This document shows positions 8,274 to 16,078 of a stretch of 64,000 nucleotides of DNA, in pieces (within the stretch, counting starts at the first letter, position 1; each line of letters starts with the position of its first letter). The notes under the pieces are model-generated. The model was not told where the DNA came from, ran no database searches, and worked only from the letters and a program-made list of their open reading frames with translations. The position numbers and the translations under genes are program-made. The stretch lies in assembly GCF_036226525.1 (NCBI RefSeq), contig NZ_CP108487.1, positions 5,394,001 through 5,458,000 of the forward strand. The letters are read 5' to 3'. The stretch is from Kribbella sp. NBC_01245. GTDB lineage: Bacteria; Actinomycetota; Actinomycetes; Propionibacteriales; Kribbellaceae.

Positions 8274-9140
8274 ATGGCAACTAAGACGAAAACCCGGCGG
8301 ATCGGTGCGGTCGAGGTCAGCGCGATCGGGCTCGGCGGTATGCCGATGTCGATCGAGGGGCGGCCCGACGAGGCCCGGTCCATCGCGACGATCCACGCCG
8401 CGCTCGACGCCGGCATCACCCTGATCGATACCGCCGACGCGTACCACCTGACCGCGAACGACGTCGGCCATAACGAGACGCTGATCGCGACGGCGCTCGC
8501 GTCGTACGGCGGTGACACCTCCGACGTACTCGTCGCGACCAAGGGTGGACACCTGCGCCCGGGCGACGGCTCGTGGACGCAGAACGGCTCGCCGGCGTAC
8601 CTCCGACAGGCGGCCGAGGCCTCGCTCAAGCGGCTCGGCGTCGACGCGATCGGGCTCTACCAGTTCCACCGGCCGGACCCGAAGGTGCCGTACGACGAGT
8701 CCGTCGGCGCGATCCGCGACCTGCTCGACGAGGGCAAGATCCGGCTGGCCGGCATCTCGAACGCGAACCCCGCCCAGATCCGCCAGGCGAACGAGATCCT
8801 CGGCGGCCGCCTGGTCTCGGTCCAGAACCAGTTCTCCCCGGCCTTCCGGTCGAGCGAACCGGAGCTCGAACTCTGCGACGAACTCGGTATCGCGTTCCTG
8901 CCGTGGAGCCCGCTCGGCGGTATCTCGAGGGCGAGCGACCTCGGCGACCAGCACCCCACCTTCCACGAGGTCGCGCAGGAGCTCGGCGTCAGCCCGCAGC
9001 AGGTGACACTCGCCTGGATGCTGGCCAAGTCCGAGCACGTCATCCCGATCCCCGGTTCGAGCCGCCCCGAGACGATCCGCGACTCGTACGCCGCGCTCGA
9101 CCTCACGCTCACCCCGGAGCAGCTCGAACGCCTCAACTAG
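8274..9140 (+). CDS. Aldo/keto reductase
   Basis: A 288-residue NADPH-dependent AKR with a (beta/alpha)8 barrel. The tetrad is visible: Asp and Tyr in LIDTADAYHL, Lys in LVATKGGHLRPG, and His in YQFHRPDPKVPYDES. The cofactor segment IPIPGSSRPETIRDSYAAL near the C-terminus is typical. ATG 8274 has a TTGGGGA purine stretch just upstream. It converges on, and overlaps by 4 nt, the beta-helix gene on the other strand. Physiological carbonyl substrate unknown. Confidence 0.92.
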   Translation: MATKTKTRRIGAVEVSAIGLGGMPMSIEGRPDEARSIATIHAALDAGITLIDTADAYHLTANDVGHNETLIATALASYGGDTSDVLVATKGGHLRPGDGSWTQNGSPAYLRQAAEASLKRLGVDAIGLYQFHRPDPKVPYDESVGAIRDLLDEGKIRLAGISNANPAQIRQANEILGGRLVSVQNQFSPAFRSSEPELELCDELGIAFLPWSPLGGISRASDLGDQHPTFHEVAQELGVSPQQVTLAWMLAKSEHVIPIPGSSRPETIRDSYAALDLTLTPEQLERLN

Positions 9141-10798
9141 TGACAGGCCCGCTGACCCGCATAGAGATCCAGAACGCTCGGGCGTACGCCGGGTTGCAGC
9201 GTGGCGTTCTCCAGATCACCCGGGAAGTCGCGGGGTAGACCGCTCGCGTCCGCGGTCGCGCCTTGAACGCCGAGGGTGATGCTGCGCGGGGCGACGTCGC
9301 CGACGAGGATCGCGTACGGACTGCCGCTGGCGATGCGGACATTCCAGTGCGCGATCCTTGCCCCGAACAACGGTCCGGATGCCGCCGAACCACCCACGCG
9401 ACCGTTGTTCACCAGGGTGATGTCCGTGCGCGCGTTCTCGAACGGCATCGCCCGATGCGTATCGAACGTGCCCTCGGCCATCTTGCCGCGACGCCAGACA
9501 TTGCCCGCCGAAAGCCCTTCCAGGTTCAGCCCGTGATGCAGCGCGCCGGTTGGCAACGGCACCGCGAACGCCTCGATCTCGAACCCGTCGACCAGGTTGT
9601 CGTGCGCCTGCATCCGGCACGCGAAACTGTGATGGGCCGACCGGCCGCCGACCACCACGTTCGTCATCGTGACGGACTTGGTGGTGGTGAAACCGAAGCC
9701 GAGATCGCAGTTCTCGACGCGTACGTCGTCCGCCCAGCAGTCGTACACCGCCTGGAAACAGAGGCCGTTCGCGCCCGGATGCCGGTTGTGGATCGTCATC
9801 GGCTTGAGCTCGTTGCGGATCGTCAGAGCCTCTACGCCCACGTCATGCAGCGTCGGCCCGATATGCCGCAGTCGAGCCGGCCACCCCGGCCGTAGGTCGT
9901 ACCGCAACGGCTGAGCGAGTCGTACCAGCCGTTCGCCGACCATCTCTTCAATACGCACAGGCCATTGCAGAGTCGCGTACTGGACGTACTGACCGCCAGA
10001 GCCGGTAGTGAGTTGCGGAGCCCGCTTAGGCCAGTCGTACTGCCTAGTCCCAGGTACGTCGCCCGCGAGGTGCTGCAGAAGGCTTGCGTCACTGGGGTTG
10101 TCACACTCGAGTACGACCATGTCCCCGGCCTTGAGGCCCGCCGTACTCGACACGCTGATCGTGCGCTGCCCACGCGAAGCCGACGCCACTTCCGCGAGGG
10201 TGTCGCCAAGCAACCAGCCCTCGGACGCGGCGAAGTCCTCGGCCTCAGACTTGGCCCGGCGCTCTGGCGCTATCACCCAGATCTGGCCGCCAGTCCAGGA
10301 CCAACGACTTTGCAAACTCGGCTGAAGGTTAGGCCGGTAGCTCTCCTCCAACGGCCGCGTGAAGTGCAGGATCGTCCGGTCCCGGCCAGAGCCGCGCAGA
10401 ACCACGTTCGACCAGTGCATCCAGACAGGTGATGCCAGTACATATGTGCCAGGCGGTACGACGACCGTGCCGCCACCACGCTCACCGGCGTACTTCACGG
10501 CCTCGTTGAACGCCTGAGCCGAGTCAGACCCGTCCTGCCGGGCACCGAATTCCGTGACCTTCGCGACGACCCGCGGGCGGCGTGGACGTTCACCACCGCG
10601 ATAGCCGGCATGCGAGATGTCCGGGATCAGCGGATGCGACCCGCGCGCCTCAGCCCACTGAGCCAGCAGTACGGCGGACTCGTCCCGCGGGCGCCCTGCC
10701 GGTTCAATCGAGCCCTTGGCAACGGCAGTACCGGGCAGAGCGGTGAGAGTGGTTGCGGCGGCTCCGCCGAGCAGTAATCGGCGGCTGAGTTGAGGCAT
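9137..10798 (-). CDS. Tat-exported right-handed beta-helix protein (pectate lyase-like)
   Basis: A 553-residue exported protein. It begins MPQLSRRLLLGG and a hydrophobic stretch ending PGTAVAKG, which is a twin-arginine signal peptide. From about residue 75 a pectate-lyase-superfamily (Pectate_lyase_3) start follows: VTEFGARQDGSDSAQAFNEA, then GGTVVVPPGTYVL. Repeated short beta-strand motifs (VRVENCDLGFGF, GLNLEGLSAGN) fit a parallel beta-helix. GGAGGG stands 5-6 nt before the ATG. It is probably a secreted polysaccharide lyase or hydrolase; the catalytic residues and substrate cannot be fixed. It fits the carbohydrate-degrading theme (PL8 at 23860, GH78 at 59943). Confidence 0.78.
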   Translation of the reverse strand: MPQLSRRLLLGGAAATTLTALPGTAVAKGSIEPAGRPRDESAVLLAQWAEARGSHPLIPDISHAGYRGGERPRRPRVVAKVTEFGARQDGSDSAQAFNEAVKYAGERGGGTVVVPPGTYVLASPVWMHWSNVVLRGSGRDRTILHFTRPLEESYRPNLQPSLQSRWSWTGGQIWVIAPERRAKSEAEDFAASEGWLLGDTLAEVASASRGQRTISVSSTAGLKAGDMVVLECDNPSDASLLQHLAGDVPGTRQYDWPKRAPQLTTGSGGQYVQYATLQWPVRIEEMVGERLVRLAQPLRYDLRPGWPARLRHIGPTLHDVGVEALTIRNELKPMTIHNRHPGANGLCFQAVYDCWADDVRVENCDLGFGFTTTKSVTMTNVVVGGRSAHHSFACRMQAHDNLVDGFEIEAFAVPLPTGALHHGLNLEGLSAGNVWRRGKMAEGTFDTHRAMPFENARTDITLVNNGRVGGSAASGPLFGARIAHWNVRIASGSPYAILVGDVAPRSITLGVQGATADASGLPRDFPGDLENATLQPGVRPSVLDLYAGQRACH

Positions 10799-11052
10799 GG
10801 CGTCCCTCCGGACATCGGACTCGGGCGGTCGAGTCGCCAGTCGCACTGCCTTGAGCCTGCAGTCGAATGGCAGTCGAACAACGCTGGGCAATCGCTTGCC
10901 GCTGCAATATCCACCGCCCTCCCAGCCCTCGGCAAGACCCCAAACCACTGAAACAAGTTTCATCCGGCGGAAGCCGGTTCCAGCTGGCGGGCCCTCTCGC
11001 ACCCGGAACCGTCCGGGAGACCTGGACTCAGGCTCCCGGACGCATCGCCGTT

Positions 11053-11643
11053 TCAGCAGGCGGTGAAGGCGTCGGCTATGTCATTGAGCCTGTCACCCAC
11101 GTACGCGCTGGAACCGGGCGCCGCCGTCCAGATCGTGAAGTAGCCGGTTGGGTTGCCGAACTTGTAGACCGTAGTGGTCGCCCCACCGGACTGGTTGTTG
11201 TGCCAGGAACTCGTCATGTTGTCGAAGTCCCAATTCTGGAAGTCGTGCAGCCCACCGCAGTCGGACCAGGTCAGTCGACGACCGCCGAAGTCCGCGTGCT
11301 CGTAGAAGCAGGTCCAGTAGTAGCTGCAGTTCGGCGTACCGGCCGGAGCCATCGCCTCACCGGCCGCACGAGCCGTCTTTTCGCCGGGCAGTGGAATGGT
11401 CACAGTCACCTTGCCGCCTCGCCAGGCGACCTGGTTCGGACCGACCTGCTTGCCGGTGGGCGACTTCGCGAGCAGGTCGTCGACCTGGCGCTGCAGCTGG
11501 ATCCGCTGAGCCGTTGCCAGTCCGGCCGTGAGACCGGTCGGGTCCGGCGGCGCAGCCACGGTCGCCGCCGCCGTACCGCTGAGCACGCCGGCCGAGACGA
11601 CCAGGCCGATGACCAAGGACAGACCGCCGAGTAAACGCTTCAT
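11053..11643 (-). CDS. Secreted peptidase-inhibitor family I36-like protein
   Basis: A 196-residue exported protein. A Sec signal peptide (MKRLLGGLSLVIGLVVSAGV..., cleavage near AAA) is followed by an alpha-helical spacer (residues about 35-90). A cysteine-containing domain then resembles the Streptomyces metalloproteinase inhibitor/I36 beta-gamma-crystallin-like fold (CSYYWTCFYEHADFGG, SDCGGLHDF, ending AFTAC). Such proteins are extracellular and bind peptidases or ions; the actual target is unknown. It stands alone, with about 250 bp to the next gene on one side and a divergent promoter region on the other. Confidence 0.75.
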   Translation of the reverse strand: MKRLLGGLSLVIGLVVSAGVLSGTAAATVAAPPDPTGLTAGLATAQRIQLQRQVDDLLAKSPTGKQVGPNQVAWRGGKVTVTIPLPGEKTARAAGEAMAPAGTPNCSYYWTCFYEHADFGGRRLTWSDCGGLHDFQNWDFDNMTSSWHNNQSGGATTTVYKFGNPTGYFTIWTAAPGSSAYVGDRLNDIADAFTAC

Positions 11644-11768
11644 GGTGAGTCTCGTTTCTCTCCGGGATGACGGCCGGATAGGCCGTCCGGCGAGACGCTG
11701 ACAGACGGCGATGGCGATTGACTGAACGCTCGAAGCGCCGCCTCGGGTAAGGGAATGCCGGAGGTCGA

Positions 11769-11800
11769 GTTGACGTTTCAACCTGCGACAGTCGTTTAAT
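11769..11800 (+). promoter_or_regulatory. Promoter/operator candidate for the luciferase-like monooxygenase operon
   Basis: GTTGA-CGTT-TCAAC (11769-11782) is a perfect short palindrome overlapping a TTGACG -35-like box. AT-rich TTTAATAG follows at 11795. The start codon at 11828 is preceded by GAGGAG. The spacing (about 19 bp) is long, so the promoter call is tentative. Confidence 0.4.
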
Positions 11801-11827
11801 AGTGAATCACCTAAGCGAGGAGCAACG

Positions 11828-12925
11828 ATGCAGTTCGGCGTCTTCACCGTCGGGGATGTCACCACCGACCCGGTCACCGGTCACACCGTCAGTGAGGCGG
11901 AGCGGATCAAGGCCATGGTCACGGTGGCGAAGAAGGCCGAGGAGATCGGTCTGGACGTCTTCGCGACCGGCGAGCACCACAACCCGCCGTTCGTGCCGTC
12001 GTCGCCGACGACCCTGCTCGGGTTCATCGCGGCTCAGACCTCGAACATCATCCTGTCGACCTCGACCACGCTGATCACCACGAACGACCCGGTGAAGATC
12101 GCCGAGGACTACGCGATGCTGCAGCACCTGGCCGACGGCCGGGTCGACCTGATGATGGGTCGCGGCAACACCGGCCCGGTATATCCGTGGTTCGGCAAGG
12201 ACATCCGGGACGGCATTGCGCTCGCTGTCGAGAACTACGCGCTACTGCGACGCCTGTGGCGCGAGGACGTCGTGAGCTGGGAAGGCCGGTTCCGCACGCC
12301 GCTGGAGGGATTCACGTCAACCCCGCGGCCACTGGACGGCGTACCGCCATTTGTCTGGCACGGCTCGATCCGCAGCCCTGAGATCGCTGAGCAGGCTGCG
12401 TACTACGGTGACGGCTTTTTCCACAACAACATCTTCTGGCCTGCAGACCACACTGCGAAGCTCATTGACCTCTACCGCCGCCGCTTCGAGCACTACGGAC
12501 ATGGCGCCGCGGACCAGGCCATTGTCGGTCTCGGCGGGCAGATCTTCATGCGGAAGAACTCGCAGGACGCCATCCGGGAGTACCGGCCGTACTTCGACCA
12601 CTCGCCCATCTACGGCGGCGGGCCGTCGATGGAGGACACGATGGCCGAGACGCCGCTGATCGTCGGCAGCCCGCAGGAGATCATCGAACGGACGCTGACG
12701 TTCCGCGAGAAGTTCGGCGACTACCAGCGTCAGCTGTTCATCGCGGACCACGCGGGTCTGCCGTTGAAGACCGTGCTGGAGCAGATGGACATCCTCGGCG
12801 AGGAGATCATTCCCGTACTGCGCAAGGAGTTCGCGGCCCTCAAGCCGGCCCACGTGCCCGACGCCCCGAACCACGAGTCGCTCAAGGCCGCCGCCGAGCG
12901 CGCCAAGGAACTGGAGGCGTTGTGA
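11828..12925 (+). CDS. LLM-class FMN-dependent monooxygenase (CE1758-like)
   Basis: A 365-residue luciferase-like TIM-barrel flavin monooxygenase. It starts MQFGVFTVGDVTTDPVTG and carries GLDVFATGEHHNPPF, LLGFIAAQTSNIILSTSTT and DGRVDLMMGRGNTGPVYPW. The protein matches the CE1758-type LLM group known to be encoded next to a partner FMN reductase, and the next gene is exactly such a reductase, overlapping by 4 nt (GTGA). The pair would use FMNH2 supplied by the reductase and O2 to oxidise an unknown organic substrate in the cytoplasm. GAGGAG lies 8 nt before the ATG. Confidence 0.88.
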   Translation: MQFGVFTVGDVTTDPVTGHTVSEAERIKAMVTVAKKAEEIGLDVFATGEHHNPPFVPSSPTTLLGFIAAQTSNIILSTSTTLITTNDPVKIAEDYAMLQHLADGRVDLMMGRGNTGPVYPWFGKDIRDGIALAVENYALLRRLWREDVVSWEGRFRTPLEGFTSTPRPLDGVPPFVWHGSIRSPEIAEQAAYYGDGFFHNNIFWPADHTAKLIDLYRRRFEHYGHGAADQAIVGLGGQIFMRKNSQDAIREYRPYFDHSPIYGGGPSMEDTMAETPLIVGSPQEIIERTLTFREKFGDYQRQLFIADHAGLPLKTVLEQMDILGEEIIPVLRKEFAALKPAHVPDAPNHESLKAAAERAKELEAL

Positions 12926-13527
12926 ACACGCGGACGATCGTTGTCATCACCGCGGGTCTGACCCAGCCGTCGTCCACCCGGCTGCTGGCGGACCGACTCG
13001 CGGCCGCGACGCGGGATGCCTTCGACGGACAGGGCATACCGCACGAGGTCGTCACGGTCGAACTGCGGCAGCTCGCGCAGGACCTGACGAACAACCTGCT
13101 CACCGGCTTCCCGTCCGCCGCTCTGCGCGACGTGCTCGACCAGGTCGCCCGGGCCGATGGCGTCATCGCCGTCACCCCGACGTTCAGCGCGTCGTACAAC
13201 GGATTGTTCAAGATGTTCTTCGACATCCTCGACGAGGGCGTGCTCGCGGCCAAGCCCGTCCTCATCGGCGCGACCGGCGGCACCGAACGCCATTCGCTCG
13301 TCCTCGACTTCGCCCTCCGCCCGCTCTTCACCTACCTGCGCGCGGTCGTCGTCCCCACCGGCGTGTACGCCGCCTCATCCGACTGGGGCGCGGGCGCCAC
13401 CGGCCTCCACGACCGCATCGACCGAGCCGCCACCGAATTCGCCACCCTCGTCACCTCAACCCAACCCGCCGCCGTACGCGACCCCTACGCCACCCCCACC
13501 CCCTTCGCCCAACTCCTCGCCGAATAA
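12922..13527 (+). CDS. NADPH-dependent FMN reductase partnered with LLM monooxygenase (CE1759-like)
   Basis: A 201-residue flavodoxin-fold reductase. The phosphate loop region VVITAGLTQPSSTRLLADRL and the flavin-contact motif TPTFSASYNGLFKMFFDIL are clear, followed by KPVLIGATGG. It supplies reduced FMN to the monooxygenase encoded immediately upstream, with which it overlaps by 4 nt. GTG start. The C-terminal third is strongly biased to Ala/Thr/Pro codons. A family-2 hairpin begins 15 nt after the stop. Confidence 0.88.
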   Translation: MNTRTIVVITAGLTQPSSTRLLADRLAAATRDAFDGQGIPHEVVTVELRQLAQDLTNNLLTGFPSAALRDVLDQVARADGVIAVTPTFSASYNGLFKMFFDILDEGVLAAKPVLIGATGGTERHSLVLDFALRPLFTYLRAVVVPTGVYAASSDWGAGATGLHDRIDRAATEFATLVTSTQPAAVRDPYATPTPFAQLLAE

Positions 13528-13542
13528 CCCTCCCACCTCTGC

Positions 13543-13613
13543 CGCGAGTGGTCACTTCTGGCCGCGCAAAGTTCCGAGGACGTCATGCTGATGAGCAGAC
13601 GTGACCGCTCGCG
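13543..13613. repeat. Family-2 inverted repeat hairpin
   Basis: Arms 13543-13560 (CGCGAGTGGTCACTTCTG) and 13596-13613 pair at 16 of 18 positions around a 35-nt loop. The same core appears at 17448, 22539, 35124 and 45450/46336, and interrupted by the IS110 element at 15846/17426. It lies just downstream of the FMN reductase gene. No T-tract. Confidence 0.85.
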
Positions 13614-13841
13614 ACGAAGGACGACCTCGAGGCAGCGCGGGTGAAGCGGTGTCCAAGTCAGGACTTTTAGAAGGCGGTTTTGAACGTTCCATCACGGGAG
13701 GTAGTCGGGTCGATACGGGGATGTGTAACTTCCTGCAAATCGGATAAACGTTGCGCATCGGCCATTGACCGGGCAGCTAAATTTGATGTTTGATCAACTC
13801 GTCTTTGGAGCGCTCCCTATCTGGCGGAGACCCAATGACCC

Positions 13842-13882
13842 GATCGGCGACAGGTCCCCAGCCTGTCGCCGATCCCCTTTTC
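13842..13882 (+). terminator. Leader hairpin with T-tract upstream of a small gene
   Basis: GATCGGCGACAGG (13842-13854) and CCTGTCGCCGATC (13862-13874) form a perfect 13-bp stem with a 7-nt loop, followed by CCCTTTTCCC. A TTGACC box at 13765 with a TTTGAT-like -10 near 13789 would place the hairpin in the leader of the gene at 13976. It may act as an attenuator or as a terminator for transcription from upstream. The rest of the 13614-13841 gap shows no convincing gene. Confidence 0.45.
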
Positions 13883-13975
13883 CCGGGTCCTTTCACGTCG
13901 GCTGGATTCGCACCCACACCGCACCACGCCGGACCGGGCGACCACGCGGGCCGGGTGGGTGAAAGGATCCCGGTC

Positions 13976-14230
13976 ATGGCCGATGACTACGGACAACCGA
14001 TCGGGCGGGTGCTCGGCGACGGGTTCGTCGTACCGCCGCTGCTGGAGGGCTGGACGGCTCTCGACGGGATCGTGCTGGTGAAGTGCCTGGACTCCGAGGG
14101 CCGGTCCGCGTGGGCGTTCCGGGAGACCGAATCGCTGAACGAGGAGGAGATCATCGGCGCACTGACCGTTCAGCTCGACATCATGCGTGAGCGGACCGTC
14201 AACATGTACCGCGGCGAAGACGACGACTGA
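13976..14230 (+). CDS. Small conserved-looking hypothetical protein (84 aa)
   Basis: An 84-residue acidic protein, MADDYGQPIGRVLGDGFVV..., ending in MYRGEDDD. ATG 13976 is chosen because GAAAGGA lies 8 nt upstream; the open frame extends back to 13790 but with a Pro/His/Gly-rich stretch unlike the rest. It contains a WTALDGIVLVKCLD segment and an alpha-helical end (LNEEEIIGALTVQLDIM). No family recognised. It precedes the pyridoxamine-phosphate-oxidase-like gene by 19 nt and may be co-transcribed. Confidence 0.65.
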   Translation: MADDYGQPIGRVLGDGFVVPPLLEGWTALDGIVLVKCLDSEGRSAWAFRETESLNEEEIIGALTVQLDIMRERTVNMYRGEDDD

Positions 14231-14249
14231 CGACCCTGGGGAGCAAACG

Positions 14250-14672
14250 ATGTCGTTCGTGATGACGGTGGCGGAGCGCGAGGCGTTCCTGGCAGGCGTT
14301 CACATCGGCGTGCTCGCGGTCGAGCGGGACGGACGCGCGCCACTGGCCGTGCCGATCTGGTACGACTACGAACCTGGCGGCGACCTGCTGATCTGGATCG
14401 TGCGCGAAACCGCCAAGGACAAGGCGATCTCGGCCGCCGGACGGTTCAGCCTCGTCGCCCAATCCGAGGTCGTCCCGTACCAGTACGTGAGCGTCGAAGG
14501 CCCGGTCGTCGACGCCGGCGGACCGCCCACCCGCGACCAGGCCCTCCGCATCACCCGGCGCTATCTCCCCGAGGACGACGCCGTCGCGTACGTCGACGGC
14601 TCACTCGGCGACCGGTCGTTGCTGATATGCATGCGTCCTGAGAAGTGGCTCAGCAACGACCAGAGCAAGTAG
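14250..14672 (+). CDS. Pyridoxamine 5'-phosphate oxidase-family protein
   Basis: A 140-residue split-barrel flavin/F420-binding protein. The core VGVLAVERDGRAPLAVPIWYDYEPGG pattern (beta strand, then PIWY) and a late ARRYL-like helix (ALRITRRYLP) are typical of the short PPOX-like group, several of which in actinobacteria use F420 or heme rather than FMN. ATG 14250 has GGGGAG 6 nt upstream. It ends 4 nt before the convergent SgcJ-like gene. The cofactor and substrate cannot be decided from sequence. The fgd gene at 29131 shows that F420 metabolism is likely present. Confidence 0.82.
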   Translation: MSFVMTVAEREAFLAGVHIGVLAVERDGRAPLAVPIWYDYEPGGDLLIWIVRETAKDKAISAAGRFSLVAQSEVVPYQYVSVEGPVVDAGGPPTRDQALRITRRYLPEDDAVAYVDGSLGDRSLLICMRPEKWLSNDQSK

Positions 14673-14675
14673 CCA

Positions 14676-15104
14676 TCAGGCCTCGGGTACGACGACGGTG
14701 TTCTGGCCTGCCGCCAGCAACCAGCCATCGCCGTTGCGCGCCAGCAGATAACCGGGGCTACCGCGATCGGGCTCCGCGCCCGGCTCGGCATCGCGCTGGT
14801 GGTACTCCTGGTTCACCGTCACCAGCGCCAGGTCGTCCGTGACGAACATGATGTGGTCTACCTCATACGTCGCATACGAGTCTTTCGTTGCCCCAGGCAA
14901 CACTTTTCGGGTGAATTCCGAGATGGCCGGCTTGCCGTAAAGCCGTTTACCTCCTCCGGTCACCCACTTCGCGTCATCGCGGAACAGCGCGAGGAATCCG
15001 TCGGCATCCTCCCGGGACTGCACGTCGGCCACGGTGGCGACGAACTTGACGATCGAGTCGATATCACTGGCGTTCGGAACAGTTCGTGCCACCTTGATGT
15101 CCAT
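14676..15104 (-). CDS. SgcJ/EcaC-like NTF2-fold protein
   Basis: A 142-residue single-domain SnoaL/NTF2-like protein. The pattern IDSIVKFVATVADVQSREDADGFLALFRDDAKWVTGGGK, then a helix GKPAISEFTRKVL and beta strands ending DGWLLAAGQNTVV, is that of the SgcJ/EcaC group of small cone-shaped-fold proteins. Some are enzymes on polyketide or steroid substrates, and many are uncharacterised. It is convergent with the PPOX-like gene and divergent from the isomerase-like gene at 15177. Function unknown. Confidence 0.8.
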   Translation of the reverse strand: MDIKVARTVPNASDIDSIVKFVATVADVQSREDADGFLALFRDDAKWVTGGGKRLYGKPAISEFTRKVLPGATKDSYATYEVDHIMFVTDDLALVTVNQEYHQRDAEPGAEPDRGSPGYLLARNGDGWLLAAGQNTVVVPEA

Positions 15105-15176
15105 GAGCGAAAGCCTCCAACCTCAAGGACACTTGAAGTCAACTCCCCTGCTCGCGGAATGCCATAGCGTGGACCC

Positions 15177-15812
15177 ATGACGATCAGGGACGACTTCCTC
15201 GCCACGGCACGATCGGCCGCCGCGCTGCTCCGGGATCCGGCGGTCGCCGCTGGGTGGAATACGCCGAGTGCTCTGCCTGAGTTCGGCGTGGCCGGGTTGG
15301 CGGGGCATCTGGCCTTCCAGGTGCTGGCGGTGCCGGAGTTCCTGGCCGGACCGGTGCCGACCGAGGAGACCATCGGCATCCTCGAGCACTACAACCGGGC
15401 CCAGTGGATCGACGCCGAACCCGACGCCGAGATCAACCGCAAGATTCGCGACGGCGGTCACCAGCTCGCCGCCGACGGTCCTCCCAACCTGGCCGATCGG
15501 GTCGACGACGTCATCGCCGGGCTCGCCGAGACGTTGCCGAAGGAGCCCGCCCGGCCGGTGCGCATTTCGTTGTGGGGCCCGTGGTCACTGATGCTCGACG
15601 ACCTGCTGGTCACCCGCATGATGGAGCTCGCCGTCCACTCCGACGACCTCGCCGTCAGCGTCGGCATCCCAACACCCGCCCTCCCAGAACAAGCTGTCGA
15701 AACCGTGGTCGACCTGCTATCTCGCTTGGCCGTCCGCCGCCACGGCCCAACCGCCGTACTCCGCGCCCTAACCCGAGCCGAACGCGCCCCAACCACCATC
15801 ACCGCCTTCTAA
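15177..15812 (+). CDS. Maleylpyruvate isomerase N-terminal (DinB-like) domain protein
   Basis: A 211-residue four-helix-bundle protein of the DinB/mycothiol-dependent maleylpyruvate isomerase N-terminal type. Metal-binding histidines can be placed in LAGHLAFQVLAV and MMELAVHSDDLAVSV (Hx3D). Such actinobacterial proteins are often mycothiol-dependent transferases. ATG 15177 is the natural start. The IS110 element begins about 40 bp after the stop. Substrate unknown. Confidence 0.78.
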   Translation: MTIRDDFLATARSAAALLRDPAVAAGWNTPSALPEFGVAGLAGHLAFQVLAVPEFLAGPVPTEETIGILEHYNRAQWIDAEPDAEINRKIRDGGHQLAADGPPNLADRVDDVIAGLAETLPKEPARPVRISLWGPWSLMLDDLLVTRMMELAVHSDDLAVSVGIPTPALPEQAVETVVDLLSRLAVRRHGPTAVLRALTRAERAPTTITAF

Positions 15813-15845
15813 ACCCCAGCCCCTCGCGAGGCCCACCACCTCTAT

Positions 15846-15854
15846 GCCGCGAGT
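15846..15854. repeat. Left half of family-2 arm interrupted by IS110
   Basis: GCCGCGAGT here and AGTGGTCACTTCTGGTCC at 17426-17443 together reconstitute an uninterrupted family-2 arm, marking the exact insertion point of the IS110 element. The shared AGT is the likely core overlap. The context before it (CCACCTCTATGCCGCGAG) resembles the flank of the 13543 copy (CCCACCTCTGCCGCGAG). Confidence 0.8.
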
Positions 15855-16075
15855 CTGGCACTGCTCTGGTGGGCGGCCCGTTCCGGGCTGAAAATTGGGG
15901 TGGTGCCCGTTGACGCCGTATCACTGTGGTTCGTTTGAGGCCGTCCGCGAGTCGGGCGCCGGGAGTTGCGTTGTGGGCCTTTCAGTGTTGCCTTTGAGCA
16001 CGCGGACTAGATTCGCCGGATCCTTGCAGCTCCTGCGGGCACCGTGTTTGCCGGTGCGTTGTGTGGAGGTGGGTT
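15855..16075 (+). ncRNA. Putative IS110 bridge RNA region
   Basis: IS110-subgroup elements encode a bridge RNA in the non-coding left end with loops matching target and donor DNA. Here CCGCGAGT (15945-15952) repeats the left half of the insertion target (15847-15854). CGGACTAG (16003-16010) repeats the element's own right terminus (17420-17427). The order, target match then donor match upstream of the transposase, fits a bridge RNA. Hairpins such as GGCCCG-TTC-CGGGCT and GCACCG/CGGTGC flank these segments. RNA ends are not defined and expression is unproven. Confidence 0.5.
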
Positions 16076-16078
16076 GTG

